Positions 47,042 to 59,863 of a DNA stretch of 64,000 nt are shown piece by piece. This stretch comes from Pestalotiopsis fici W106-1 (lineage: Eukaryota; Ascomycota; Sordariomycetes; Amphisphaeriales; Sporocadaceae), in contig NW_006917091.1 of NCBI RefSeq assembly GCF_000516985.1, forward strand, positions 4,237,022 to 4,301,021, in the 5' to 3' direction. The position numbers were made by a program, and so were the translations under genes. Each line of letters begins with the position of its first letter. Within the stretch, counting starts at the first letter, position 1. A model generated the notes under the pieces. It was not told where the DNA came from and did not search any database. It was given only the letters and a program-made list of their open reading frames with translations.

Positions 47042-50000
47042 TACCCCTTTAAATCTACGATTTATCGTAAATTTAGCTATATTTAAATTAAAATTGCTAA
47101 TTAGCAAAATATAGCTTTTTTTAGGGTTATTCGTTTTAATTACGATAAGTAACGTTAAATCCTATTTATTGCAAAAAATTCTGCTATTTACCTATTAATA
47201 AGCTTTTCGTTAATTTATTTATTATTATTTTATTTAAAAATTTATAAATAACTCTAATCCTTTTTTTTAGGCTTTTTATCGTAATTAATAATTATAGATA
47301 TTTATATAACGGAGCTTTATTTTTAATAACGCGATTTTGGCGTTAATTAAATTAATAATTTATTTATTATTATACTTAATAATAATAATACTATTATTTA
47401 GTTATATTAATAGTTTTTTTAATAATTAATTAACGAATAATATTTTTTTAGTAACTTGCGCTAAAGCAAATAATTTAGCTTTTATAATAGAAGTAGTAAT
47501 TATATTTTATTTATTTAATCGCTAATTAATTAATTTTCCGAATAGCTTTATAACGAATATTTAAATATTTTTGCGATTAATGCTATTATCGGCAAATAAT
47601 GCGTTATTAGTAATTATTAAATTAAAGGATTTTCCGATTTTAAACGAAAATTTTTTAATATTAATTAGGTAAATTAAAGCTCGATTAGCAGCTTTTTAAT
47701 ATATTTAGCTTAGATTATTAAGGAATTAAGCTAATTTAGCTATTACGAATACGATATTTAGTTTCGTAAATATAGCCGCGAATAATAATAATCCGATTTT
47801 TTTTTAATATTTTTATATTTCGTGGGGAAACGCTATAATTAATCGAGGTATAAGTTTTTTGCAGTTTATTAGCGTTGCATAAATTTTTTTTTATTTATAA
47901 GCTTAGCGATTTTTTTAAAATAAGCCTTTTAAGAGAGCTAGATTATTTTAAATATACGATTTCTAATTATTTCTATTTTAAAAAACCATTATATTAGCTC
48001 GTTATTACTAATTTTATATTTTTTTATAAAATATTATATTAAATAATTAATAGCTTTTTTATTTTTATTCCTATATGCGATAATTATATTATTAACGTAA
48101 AAAAAGACTAATATTTTTTTTTAATAAATGCGTAGGGCTTATATAATATTTAAATATAACCGATTTCGGCTAAAGTTTTTATAAATTTTTTTTGCTATAA
48201 TAGCGGTAATATCCGTAATTTATAAAATATTTTATTTAATAATAATATAGCGTTTTTTTTTTCGATATTTATCCGGTATTTTTATAAATATATTTTAATT
48301 AATAAAAGCGTATATAAACGCGTTTATTACGTTATATTATATTAATTTAAAATCGAATTTTATTATAATCGCGATTAAGGTGCAAAATAATTTTTTAGCT
48401 AATATAGTCGCATAGGTTTCCTGGTTTTAGGATTTCGCCTATTAATTACTGTAAACGACGAATTTTGCTTTATATTTTTAAAATTTTTTATATTTATCGA
48501 ATTTATATACGTATACCTATATATAATTAAAAATTTATTTGCTTTTTATTCGTAGATTCTTTTTATTAATTTCGGTTTAAAATCGTATATTTTTATAATT
48601 TTATAAATAATTAGCTTTTGCTTAAAAAAATAATTTGCTAAACGGATAATAATGCAATTTATAATATTATTTAGGGAAAGCTAAGATTTCCGCTTTATAA
48701 ATTTTTATTTTTTAATAAAAAAAGCGTTTTAGCTTCGCTTTATCGTTTTAATTATTACTTTATTTTGCTTTAAAAACGGCTTTATAATTAGCTAAAAAAG
48801 CTGTTTGCTATAGGATTATTTTAGGTTTTTTTTTTAATAGCGCCGTATTTTTAATCGTAATCGCCTTTATATTATATATTAATAAAGCTAATAAAGGTAT
48901 TTATAATAAAATTTAAAAGGTAAATTTCGCGGTAATAAAAAGGTATTATTTATCCCTTTTATTTAGCGCTGCTTTTTTATTTTTTTAGTTACTATTTTCC
49001 TTTTAATCGTTTTAATTATTATTTAATAAAATATTTTTTATAGCGGTATTTTTACTTTTTAATTTTTATAAAATTTTATTTTTAAATATTACGTAGTTAA
49101 TTACGAAATCGGCGATAAGCTAGATATTAGCATTTAAGAGCTTATTTTTAAATATATCCTATTTTCCGTCGCATAATTCTTTTTCGTTTATAATTATATT
49201 TTTTATATTAATTAATTTATTTTAATTAGGAATTTAAATTTTATAAATATTAAATAACCTATATCCGATTAAATATCTTATTTATGCCTTAAATATTAAT
49301 CGCTATAAACGGCCGAATTTTTATTATGCCGTTAGCGTTATTGCGTACGTTTTATATCTAAATATTTTAAAATAAGTTTAATTAGGCTTATAGCTTAGAT
49401 TTAAAACTTTTTTTGCTTTTGCAATTATTTTATAAAATTTTATATATAATATACGTTATCGGAAATTATAATTCGGCGTGCGATTATATAAATATACCGC
49501 GGTTTTGCCGATTTCGGGCTAAAGTTAGTAAAGGAATTTTGCGCTAATACGCATTACCCATTTTTTTTTTTAATTATACCCTTTAAGCGTTTAATAGCTT
49601 TATTTTAGGCTTATATATATAATATTAAAGGCTCGAATTTAATATATTTATTTTTAAAATATTTTTTTATTATTTATTTAATTTTTATAATTTTGTTATC
49701 GTATTCGATAATTTTAATTTTAATATTATATTAGGTTTTTATTATATTTAGGAACGATCGGAAAGCGTTAATTAATATAACCGTAGTTTTTTCCGTAAAA
49801 TAATAATCTTATATATATCCCGTTTACCGATAAATAATTAGTATTTAGGATACATAATTTTTAATTTTTTTAATATAATTATAAAAATTTATAGCTAATC
49901 GTTCGCTATAATTTTCGTTAATTAGCTATAGCGCTTACCGTAATTAGCGCGTAATTTTTATAAATACGCAGGTTTTATATTTTATTATAATTAGTTTTTT

Positions 50001-51835
50001 AATTTTTACTTTTTAAAATAAATAAATAAAATATTTAAAAATTATTAGGCTTAAATATTTTATTTTATAATATTATCGTATAATTTTTTTAGTTAATAAT
50101 GGCCTTTTTATTTATATTATATATTTTTTCCGGTAAATAGCAAATAACGCTAAAAATAATTCGTAAAATCTATATTTAAAAACGTTTTATTTATATCGGT
50201 TTTAAAATATACTAATTAAAAATTTATTTTTTTTGCGTAATATTATAAGGTTATTTTTATTATTTTAATAATATCTTTATCCTTATAATTAACGGAATAA
50301 TACTAATATAATTAATAACCTAAGATAATAAGCTATATTATTTAATAATAATATTTTAAATCCGAGCTATATAGTTATTATGCTATATCCGTAAATAAAT
50401 AATTTCCGGTCGCTTAATTAAATAAAATTATAATTAAAAGTTTGCCTATAATTAATAAGCCTTTTTTTTATATTTATAATTAAAATCGTTATCGCTAAAT
50501 TTAAAATAACTAAATAACGTAAAAAATAATTTTTTATAAATATTATAAAATTGCTTTATATATTTATTATTAATTATCCGTTTTATTAATTTATATTAAT
50601 CGGGAGCGATTTTTTTTTAATTATTCGTAATATATTAATTCGGCTAATTTTAATCTTTTTTATATTACGAATTTATTCCTATAAATTAGGGTTTTTTTTA
50701 AAAGCTTTATTTATTTATATTTATATTTTATTTTTAAGGACGAAATTTAAATAGGCTTTTTTTAGGAATACGTAAAAATATAAATTAAAAGCGTAAAAAA
50801 AATAGTAAATAAGGCATTTAATATTTTTTTACCTTTTATTATAAATAATTCGTTTACCCCTTTTTTTATATAAATTAGCCGTATTTAATCGGGGAAGCAT
50901 TTAATTTTTAATAAGGTAAGCGTTTTTATTTTATCCGTTTTAAGGCTATTTTTTAATTTTATTAGCGTAAATTACGAAAACGCCTTTTTTAATTTTTAGC
51001 CTAATCGGCTATTAAATATTTAAGCTTTTACGGAAATTATTATTTATTACCCAATATTTTAAATTCCTATTTAAAATGCTTTATTTTTTATAAATTTAAT
51101 AAAAAGCGGCTTATTATAATATAATTAAAATAATTATATTTAAAAAATCTATAGCTTAAGCCGAATTATTTTATATTTTAATTATTTGCTTTATTTAAGC
51201 TTTCGCTATAATTATTTCTTATTTATTAACCTAATTAATAGCTTTTTTTAATATTTTCGGAAGCTTAAAAGCTTTTAAATATTATTTTTTTGCTTTTTTT
51301 TTATTATTTATAGCTAATTTGCTATAGCGAGCCTTTAAATTTTTATATTATTTATATAAAGGCTTATTAATTAAATAGCATATAAAAAAAAATTTAGAAA
51401 AATCGTTATAATTATTTATTTCGTAATCTCCTTAATCGCCGTATATTATTTAGCGTATATAGCCTTTTTTATTTTATAATAATTATAATTAAAATTAAAT
51501 AACTTTTAACCTTTTTTAATAAAATCCGTAATTATTTATTCCCCGTCCTTTTTATTTTATATAATCGGATCGTTATTTATATTTATAATTTCGAAGGTAA
51601 TAGCCGCGGTTTTTATATATTTAGTTTTTTTTATATTCGGTTCGATTAGGGTTTTAATTAAAATCGTTTTATTTTTAAAGTAATTAGTTAATCCGGCAAT
51701 TTATACCTAGATTTAAAACGTATATTCCTAATTATTTTAATCGGAGGTTATTTTTAACGATACCGTTAAGCTAATTCCGGCTTTTTTCGTAATTATTATT
51801 TTCATAGCTTCGGCAAAAGTATTAAAACTTTTAAT

Positions 51836-52068
51836 TATTAATTAAAATAATATTTTCCTATTAAAATTTAAATTAATTTAATATAAATATTAATTATATA
51901 ATATATTAATTTATATTTTACGCCTTTTAGTTTTAATAAAATATACGCTTATTTAGGTGGCCCCGGCTAATCCCCGGAAGGTTCCGTATATTTATCTAAA
52001 TACTATAGGGTTGATCCGTGTGTTTAAATATACCCTAGTATATAGGAACCATAATCCACTATTTAATA
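51836..52068 (-). repeat. 5' LTR of copia 2 (233 bp)
   Basis: Reverse-orientation LTR from TATTAATTAAAA to CTATTTAATA; same length as the other three. Confidence 0.9.
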
Positions 52069-54477
52069 ATATTTATATAATCGCACGCCGAATTATAATT
52101 TCCGATAGCGTATATTATATATAAAATTTTATAAAATAATTACGAAAATAAAAAAAATTCTAAATTTAAGCTATAAGCCTAATTAAACTTATTTTAAAAT
52201 ATTCAAATATAAAGCGTATATAATAACGCTAATAATATAATAAAAATTCGGCCGTTTATAGCGATTAGCACCTAAAATATAAATAGGATACCTAATCGGA
52301 TATAAATTATTTAATATTTATAAAATTTAAATTCCTAATTAAAATAAATTAATTAATATAAAAAATATAATTATAAACGAAAAAAAATTATATAACGGAA
52401 AATAAAATATATTTAAAAATAAATTTTTAAATATTAATATTTAATTTATCGCCGATTTCGTAATTAATTACGTAATATTTAAAAACGAAATTTTATAAAA
52501 ACTAAAAAATAAAAATACCGCCGCAAAAAATATCTTATTAAATAATAATTAAAAGGAAAATAATAACTAAAAAAATAAAAAAGCACCGCTAAATAAAAAA
52601 ATAAATAATACCTTTTTATTACCGCGAAATTTGCTTTTTAAATTTTATTATAAATACTTTTATTAGCTTTATTAATATATAATATAAAAGCGATTATAAT
52701 TAAAAATACGGCGCTATTAAAAAAAAACTAAAATAATCCTATAGTAAATAGCTTTTTTAATTAATTATAAAGCCGTTTTTAAAATAAAATAAAGCAATAA
52801 TTAAAATAATAAAGCGAAGCTAAAATATTTTTTTTTATTAAAAAATAAAAATTTATAAAGCGGAAATCCTAGCTTTTCCTAAATAATATTATAAATTATA
52901 TTATTATTCGTTTAATAAATTATTTTTTTAAATAAAAGCTAATTATTTATAAAATTATAAAAATATACGATTTTAAACCGAAATTAATAAAAAAAATTTA
53001 TAAATAAAAAGCAAATAAATCCTTAATTATATATAAATATATATATATAAATTCGATAAATACGAAAGATTTTAAAAATATAAAGCAAAATTCGTCGTTT
53101 ACGGTAATTAATAAGCGAAATCCTAAAACTAAAAAACCTATACGGCTATATTAGCTAAAAAATTATTTTGCACCCTAATCGCGATTATAACGAAATTCGA
53201 TTTTAAATTAATATAATATAATATAATAAACGCGTTTATATACGCTTTTATTAATTAAAATATATTTATAAAAATGCCGGATAAATATCGAAAAAAAAAT
53301 ATTATATTATTATTAAATAAAGCATTTTATAAATTACGGATATTACCGCTATTATAGCAAAAAAAGTTTATAAAAACCTTAGCTAAAATCGGTTATACTT
53401 AAATATTATATAAACCCTACGTATTTATTAAAAAAAAAGTGCTAATTTTCTTTTACGTTAACGATATAATTATCGCATATAAAAATAAAAATAAAAAGGC
53501 TATTAATCACTTAATATAACATTTTATAAAAAAATATAAAATTAATAATAGCGAGCTAATATAATAGTTTTTTAAGATAAAAATAATTAAAAATCGTATA
53601 TTTAAAATAATTTAGCTTTCCCAAAAAGCTTATTTTAAAAAGATCGCTAAGCTTATAAATAAAAAAAAATTATATAATACTAATAAGCTGCGAAAAATTT
53701 ATATTTCGATTAGTTATAGCGTTTTTTTATAAAATATAAAAATATTAAAAAAAAAATCGGATTATTGCTATTCGCGGTTATATTTATAAAACTAAATATC
53801 GTATTCGCAATAATTAAATTAGCTCGATTCCTTAATAATTTAAGCTAAATATATTAAAAAGCTGCTAATTAAGCTTTAATTTATTTAATTAATACTAAAA
53901 AATTTTCGTTTAAAATCGGAAAATTTTTTAATTTAATAATTATTAATAACGCATTATTTGCCGATAATAATATTAATTATAAAAATACCTAAATATTCGC
54001 TATAAAGCTATTTGGAAAATTAATTAATTAGCGATTAAATAAATAAAATATAGTTATTATTTTTATTATAAAAGCTAAATTATTTACTTTAGCGCAAATT
54101 GCCAAAAAAATATTATTTATTAACCGATTATTAAAAAAACTATCGATATAGCTAAATAATAATATTATTATTATTAAATATAATAATAAGCAAATTATTA
54201 ATTTAATTAACGCCGAAATCGCGTTATTAAAAATAAAGCTTCGTTATATAAATATTTATAATTATTAATTATAATAAAAAGCCTAAAAAAAAAATTAAAA
54301 TTATTTATAAACCTTTAAATAAAATAATAATAAATAAATTAATAAAAAGCTTACTAATAGGCAAATAGCAAAATTTTCTATAATAAATAAAATTTAACGT
54401 TATTTATCGTAATTAAAACGAATAGCCCTAAAAAAAGCTATATTTTGCTAATTAGTAACTTTAATTTAAATATAGCC

Positions 54478-54501
54478 AGATCTACGATAAATCGTAGATC
54501 T
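54478..54501. repeat. 24-bp palindrome just before the copia 3' LTR
   Basis: AGATCTACGAT, two A, then ATCGTAGATCT. It is followed by AAAAAGG, the likely polypurine primer site, and the LTR at 54511. A degraded version lies at the matching place in copia 2 (near 47050-47075). Confidence 0.7.
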
Positions 54502-54510
54502 AAAAAGGTA

Positions 54511-54743
54511 TATTAAATAATAAATTATAATTTTTATATACTAAGGTATGCTTAAATATACGGGTTAATCCTATAATATTTAAATAAATATACGGGACCT
54601 TCCGGGGATTAGCCGGGGCCACCTAAATAAGCGTATACCTTATTAAAATTAAAAGGCGCAGAATATAAATCAATATATTATATAATTAACACCTATATTA
54701 GACCAGTTTAAACTCTAATAAGAAAGCACCACCTTGATTAATA
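54511..54743 (+). repeat. 3' LTR of copia 1 (233 bp)
   Basis: Starts TATTAAATAATAAA and ends CCTTGATTAATA. Same length as the 5' LTR; differences are mainly C-to-T and G-to-A. Confidence 0.9.
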
Positions 54744-55046
54744 ATAAGTGTTGACAGAATTATGGCTTTAGCAATGATTTAGTGGTATGGATTATAAGGA
54801 TTATTAAGATTTATAAAATTTAGGAATAAAGGGGATTATATTTATTAATATAATTTAAGCAAATATTAGTAAGGGAATAAATAGATATATTAGGGATAGA
54901 TTTCCTACGGTTATATAGATAATTATTACTTTAGTGATTAATTTAAGCATTTATTTTACTTATAAATAAAGCATTTAATACGCTTTAACGATTATATTTG
55001 TGATTTAGTTTAAAACCATCCCAGTTACTTTTTGCTTAGTATAGTT
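54744..55046 (+). mobile_element. LTR-like repeat X, right arm, RIP-mutated
   Basis: Continues the X sequence from the ATAAG target site. Compared with 38787-39090 it carries many C-to-T and G-to-A changes (for example TGAGGGAATAAATGG to TAAGGGAATAAATAG), while the left arm at 44110 carries few. Confidence 0.75.
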
Positions 55047-56639
55047 ATCCTTTTGGCTAGCGCATCCTGTTAGCATAAACCCACTCGGATTTATACTCCA
55101 GGTTTATCTAAGAAACCCGACCGTATATAGCTTCCAATGGAACGAAGAGCAAGTTTGTTCGAAATATGAATGTGCAGTCGACGCGGGATCCTTGCCAGTG
55201 TCTGCATCGCTTTGCTTTTCGCTGCCGAAGACGTGTTTTGGCCAAGGGATATCTAAAGGGGGATGGGGTTGACTGAAACTTCTAATTGAACGGTGAACAG
55301 ACAATTTCGTACCCACTGAACCTTCGTCGAAGCTATGCTGAATCTAGATGTCAGTTAGACTGACATCCGGATCAGGCGCCTTAAGGTAGGCCAGAGCAAT
55401 GCAAGGGAAGGGCATTTATCCCTCCTTGCCCTATCGAGATAGGCAAGGAGAATGCGTTACGAATTTGCCGTTACTTCAGTTGAAGGTGTGTAAAATCTCG
55501 TGGACGTGGTAGTTTTGCGCCAGCCAATCGAGGCACCAGACAATTGCAGTCACAGCAACGACGCATGTTACTGTGGCTATCTCGCTGAACATGGCTGAAA
55601 TATCTAATTGTTGTTCGAATGGGCAAGTCACTGGCTTAGTGCATCCATTTTTTACCGCCCTGGCCCATGAGCCCGGCTGATTACGGTTTGGCTTGCCGGA
55701 TTGGAGTCACGACCATAGCGCCGCCAGATTTTCGCGAAGATTTCTAATAAAGGGTTAATTATAAAAAAGCCGCTTTAGCTGGGGTCCAAAAAGACCCATA
55801 TGGAAAGCGACACAACGCGATGGATTATTGCCACGACTAGTCCAATTTGCAAACAGCAAGAAGTATAGTACTGAGATGTTTTAGTATACTAGTTCTGACG
55901 CGCTTGGCTTAGGTATACACCCGCAGCTCGCCTTCCATCAAGATCTAGAGGAGACAAAATGCACGGGCTTCAGAAAAGCATATACTTCACTCTATCTCCT
56001 ACGCGCCCATGACGATTCCATTTATCAGCGCACAACCCTTCCGTCTCCTATCGCAGGCCGTTGTTGACCAGTGGCTATATGGGCAAATTGTTTCCTGTTT
56101 CATTGTCCTACGCATGGTTCATCGAATTAATGTGTATGGGCGGCTGGGGAGCATGGGGAGCAAAATAACAGCATTGGCTAGAAAGCCACGCAGATGATAT
56201 CGACATAGTATATTTAAAGAAATCTTGCGTCTAGGAGGACGCCAGGGCCTAGGTAACAGGAGTTCCGATCTATCAAAGTATTTCCTTCAACTGAATCATC
56301 TGCAACATCTTATTTAAATATATATGCTCTGGTTATGACTCTACCCTCTCGTTTTCTAATATAGGCAAATCCTCGAGGGCAATAGTCCGTCGCCAAAACA
56401 GAGGTCGAGATTCCAATATCTTCCTTTAACAAATCAATCTAGGCGAGCATGCATCAATAATTAATACCTCACCCTACTCCTGGGATGCAGGAAAGTACTA
56501 ATGGGGAATAGAAAAATGCGTGAGAACTTGGCGGGGGGACGGCATATGGTACTTATATAACAACACCAGAGTTTAATTGCCGTTTTACAGTAGGTTGGCG
56601 TACGACTATAGCGCCTCGTATGGCATAACTATTACTTCT
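55047..56639. other. Spacer without recognised gene
   Basis: Normal-composition DNA with short, unconserved frames. No domain, RNA gene or clear repeat seen. Confidence 0.35.
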
Positions 56640-57870
56640 AAAATTTGCAAAATTTCCCAGCTTTTATATATATAAAGTATTTTTATTAATAATAAAAAGC
56701 CCGAATTAAATTTATTTCGGCTAAAATATATTTTTAATTTTGTAATTCGCAAAATCTTCTCTTTATTTATTATATTCGCTGCATTATTTTATAATCCTCC
56801 GCCTATCTCCTTCCCTTTAATTAGATTATATATATATATATTATATCCCGAAAAAAGAAAAAAAAAAAGCTTTAAAAATAATTAAGTTAAATAAATAAAA
56901 AATATAAAAAATCCGGGAAAGTACTTAAATTCCCGTTTTAGTAATTTGCTATTAAAGCATAATCCTTTTGCTAAGGATATTAATTTATTAATAATATAGG
57001 CTTTATTTTTAGGAATTAAAATAATATTTTGCGTAAAATTTAATAAAGCTATATTATAATATTTATATAAAAAAATTAGCTATATACGCGATTTTATAAT
57101 TATAAATAGCCTTAAATTATTCGTTATAAATATTTTTACCGTTTATTTAATATTAAATAAATTATTTTTTAAAAATTATAAAATAAAATACTATTTGTTA
57201 TTTCCGCGGGAGATAAAAGTAATTTATAATTTTTTAAGCCTTAATAAAAATTTTAGAAAAATTCGGGAAGTAACCCTTCGGCTCGATTCGCGCCGGATTA
57301 ATATTTGCTTATTTGCGAATTGGTTATTATTTAATTCTTTAGTTACGCAAGCAGAAATCTACGGATAAAAACTAGGAGAGCTATAGCTAATACGTTTATA
57401 ATTCGGTGCTAATATTAATATTTAATATCGCCTTATAATTTCCGTAAAATTATAAGGTATCGCTAGTTTTGCCAGATTTTATTATTATTTTATTTATTTA
57501 TATTCTTTTTATTTTTTTTAAATAAATATAAATTCGACGGATCCCTAAATAAAATATTTACCGAAAAATGCCTAAAAAATATATTTTTTAATAAAAAATA
57601 ATATTATATTTTTTGCTAAATCGTAAAGTTATATTATCTTATTATAAAAAAGATATTTTTTATTAAATTAATTATTTTTGCAATCGGGGTATCCGCATTT
57701 ATATCGCGTTTTTACGTTACCCCTCCGAAATTTAGTATTTTCCGGCTATTTAAAATACCGTTCGGTAATATTTATAAACCTTACGATTTAATCCAAAAAT
57801 AATTCGAAAAAATCATTATCGTATTTATATATATTAGGAGTCCGCGCGTATAGCAAAGCTTTACGTGCAA
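56640..57870. mobile_element. Second RIP-degraded repeat block, type unknown
   Basis: About 1.2 kb, very A+T rich, CpA/TpG-poor with CpG retained and all frames closed. Edges are abrupt. No terminal repeat or protein motif could be read, and it does not match the copia LTRs. Confidence 0.65.
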
Positions 57871-58744
57871 TTTCCCTATCCGGAGACCGCTCCTTTAACT
57901 TTACGTTGCTTTCTGTACTTCTAGATCGCCTTGGTAGCTGAATCGGGCTATTCCGTGCAAAGAGTCACTCATGAGTGACCCCTGATCATGTCGTTTGCTT
58001 GAGAGTGGAGGGTTTGCCAAATTGGAAAACGCCTCGGGTGGCTCGGGTGGAGGAACCCCGGTCCAACTTCCTCGGCTATGTCTTGCCCTGGGGCTTCTCT
58101 GAGATCATTTGCTGCGGATCCTTTGTTGGCCAGTCGAGCACTGGCAATTCACAGATGGGTCACCAGAAGCTAAGATGACCTCCAAACCCTAGCCAATCCC
58201 TGTCTAAGCGGTATCACTTGCCCCACCAGCTTCAGGCAATCAGCATATCGCCCCTTACATGATGGAAACGGCGTGTTCAAATTCCTGGAACGATACTACA
58301 GTTTGTACTGGACTGCGTTACAGTACAGTAACGGTGTAATTACTGTACTGTAGTATGAATGAGTGCTCTGCCGTATGACTAGCCATAGCTGGCACATCGC
58401 AGGGACAGCCATTACTATCGTGGCTCATGCACCCATATGATCTCCTTTCTTTGACAAAATTTCCCTTTTTCTCTTCTCTCTTCCTCTTTCCGTGCCTTCG
58501 TTTGAAGTTTTCTGCTAATCGTGCAAGGCCGATCTTTTCAAATTTTACATCAATGGAATAGATCATCAAGCAATGTTGAGTGCTTATATCATACAGTGCG
58601 ATCGGCATGCATCCCGGCACAGAAGAATATCCCATTACAGAAAAGCATCCAAGGCGCAGAAGAATGTCCCACCACAGAAGTGTATCCCACTGCAGAAGAG
58701 TAGCCCAGACAAGCAGGACAGAAGACTACGTCGAGATTGTGCCA
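57871..58744. other. Spacer with a 13-bp-arm hairpin
   Basis: No gene supported. TACAGTACAGTAA (58319-58331) and TTACTGTACTGTA (58340-58352) form a perfect inverted repeat around an 8-nt loop. From about 58610 several degenerate AGAAGAATATCCCATTACAG-type units of the 18-bp minisatellite appear. Confidence 0.5.
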
Positions 58745-58898
58745 TTCTGAAATGATCGTTATGTTCTATTCAATCGTTGTATTTCGGAAGGATGTCCGTT
58801 CTAGACTGTTGGAGGCAGAGTGGTTGTTGTTGAGATACTCTTGTGTATTGGAATAACTTCTGTGCTGGGATACTGTATTCTTCTGGGATATCCTTCTG

Positions 58899-59025
58899 GA
58901 ATACTGTTCTGTGATGGGATACTGTTCTGTGATGGGATACTGTTCTGTGATGGGATACTGTTCTGTGATGGGATACTGTTCTGTGATGGGACACTGTTCT
59001 GTAATGGGACACTCTTCTGTACCTT
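58899..59025. repeat. 18-bp minisatellite, left array
   Basis: About five near-perfect copies of GATACTGTTCTGTGATGG followed by two drifting copies (GACACTGTTCTGTAATGG type). Read on the minus strand it gives a hexapeptide repeat, PITEQY. Confidence 0.9.
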
Positions 59026-59620
59026 GGATACTCTTCTGTCCTTCGGACGGCAAGGGTTCTCTTTTGGAATTGTATGGTTATTGTGGAGCTCCCCTGACTT
59101 TCGTGGCTGAGTGTACCAAACTGCCGGAACATAGCCATTGCAACGAGAAAGCAACACAAGCGGCGATGATGCACGGATCCCGCGCTTCGATGACAGTTCC
59201 AGCATTGGCTCAAGAAGCTCCATTTATGCAACATGCTTTTTCGAACGAAGCAGAATAAATATACTACAGAGACAATCAAAATCGGCCTCTTCTTCTCGTC
59301 TCGTTTCTCTTGTCTTTGAGCACGACGATCCATATCCGGCGCTGGCATTCATGTACTAGTTATGTACATCAGGCAGACCCATTTGGTATTGTCATCATTG
59401 AGTACTTCGGCCAGCCAAAGGTACTGTAATCGAACTGACACTAGAAAATTGCTTGTCGACTAGAGCCGATTTTGGCTGAATGAAGTACTCATTGGATGAC
59501 AGTACTAAGCGGATCTGGCTATGGTACATACAGGTCGGCGCAGAATATGGATCGTCCGTGCTCAGAGACGGGAAGAGAGACAAAAGACAAGAAGCCAATT
59601 TTGCTGGTCTCTATACTGTA

Positions 59621-59764
59621 TCCTATTACAGAAGAGTATCCTATTACAGAAGAGTATCCTATTACAGAAGAGTATCCTATTACAGAAGAGTATCCTATTA
59701 CAGAAGAGTATCCTATTACAGAAGAGTATCCTATTACAGAAGAGTATCCTATTACAGAAGAGTA
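59621..59764. repeat. 18-bp minisatellite, right array, eight identical units
   Basis: Eight perfect copies of TCCTATTACAGAAGAGTA, 144 bp. The unit is the drifted reverse complement of the left-array unit. It has no stop in at least five frames, which explains the overlapping long frames here; one frame reads YPITEE repeats. Confidence 0.95.
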
Positions 59765-59863
59765 TGTCGACGACAACCACTGCGCCTCTAACACTCTAGA
59801 GCGGATATCCTTCCGACATACGACCATTAGATAGAACATTATGATCATTTCAGAATGAGAAAT

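Larger units (their letters stand above)
46809..52068 (-). mobile_element. Ty1-copia retrotransposon 2, inserted in copia 1 in reverse orientation
   Basis: A 5260-bp element on the minus strand, bounded by 233-bp LTRs (52068-51836 as 5' LTR, 47041-46809 as 3' LTR). It is flanked by the duplication ATATT (46804-46808 and 52069-52073). Its interior of 4794 bp is the reverse complement of the copia 1 interior; its intact counterpart of the insertion site is near 49490-49500. A decayed YVDD-type reverse transcriptase motif is visible near 48080-48110. It belongs to the same family as its host element. RIP has closed all frames. Confidence 0.9.
44232..54743 (+). mobile_element. Ty1-copia retrotransposon 1 (host element of the nest), RIP-degraded
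   Basis: Bounded by two 233-bp LTRs (44232-44464 and 54511-54743) and flanked by the 5-bp duplication ATAAG (44227-44231 and 54744-54748). Removing the nested element leaves an interior of about 4.78 kb (44465-46808 plus 52074-54510). Copia order is supported by a decayed reverse transcriptase motif near 53450-53480 (FYVNDIIIA, from YVDD) and a later RNase-H-side motif near 53770 (NIVFAIIKLARFLNN), close to the 3' LTR. Nearly every frame is closed by RIP-made stops. LTR ends now read TG...TA, consistent with an original TG...CA changed by RIP. Confidence 0.9.
58745..59863. repeat. Large imperfect palindrome made of two inverted Rm repeats
   Basis: The left arm (58745-59420) and right arm (59478-59863) are reverse complements at their outer and inner parts: ATTCTGAAATGATC...TATGTTCTA at the left pairs with the right end, and GTACTTC near 59415 pairs with GAAGTAC near 59485. 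The right arm lacks the 59037-59265 segment, so it is a deleted copy. Each arm carries its own 18-bp minisatellite. The centre is about 60 bp. No coding function is evident. Confidence 0.75.

Noticed and set aside
46834..47052. 72-codon ORF
   Set aside because: Lies within the 3' LTR of copia 2.
58899..59764. Regular short repeats resembling a CRISPR array
   Set aside because: Units are contiguous without spacers, and the genome is clearly fungal.
59496..59834. Overlapping repetitive ORFs (YPITEE, SSVIGY, YYRRVS types) as possible repeat proteins
   Set aside because: They are frame products of one 18-bp minisatellite whose unit lacks stops; flanks show no conserved coding signal.
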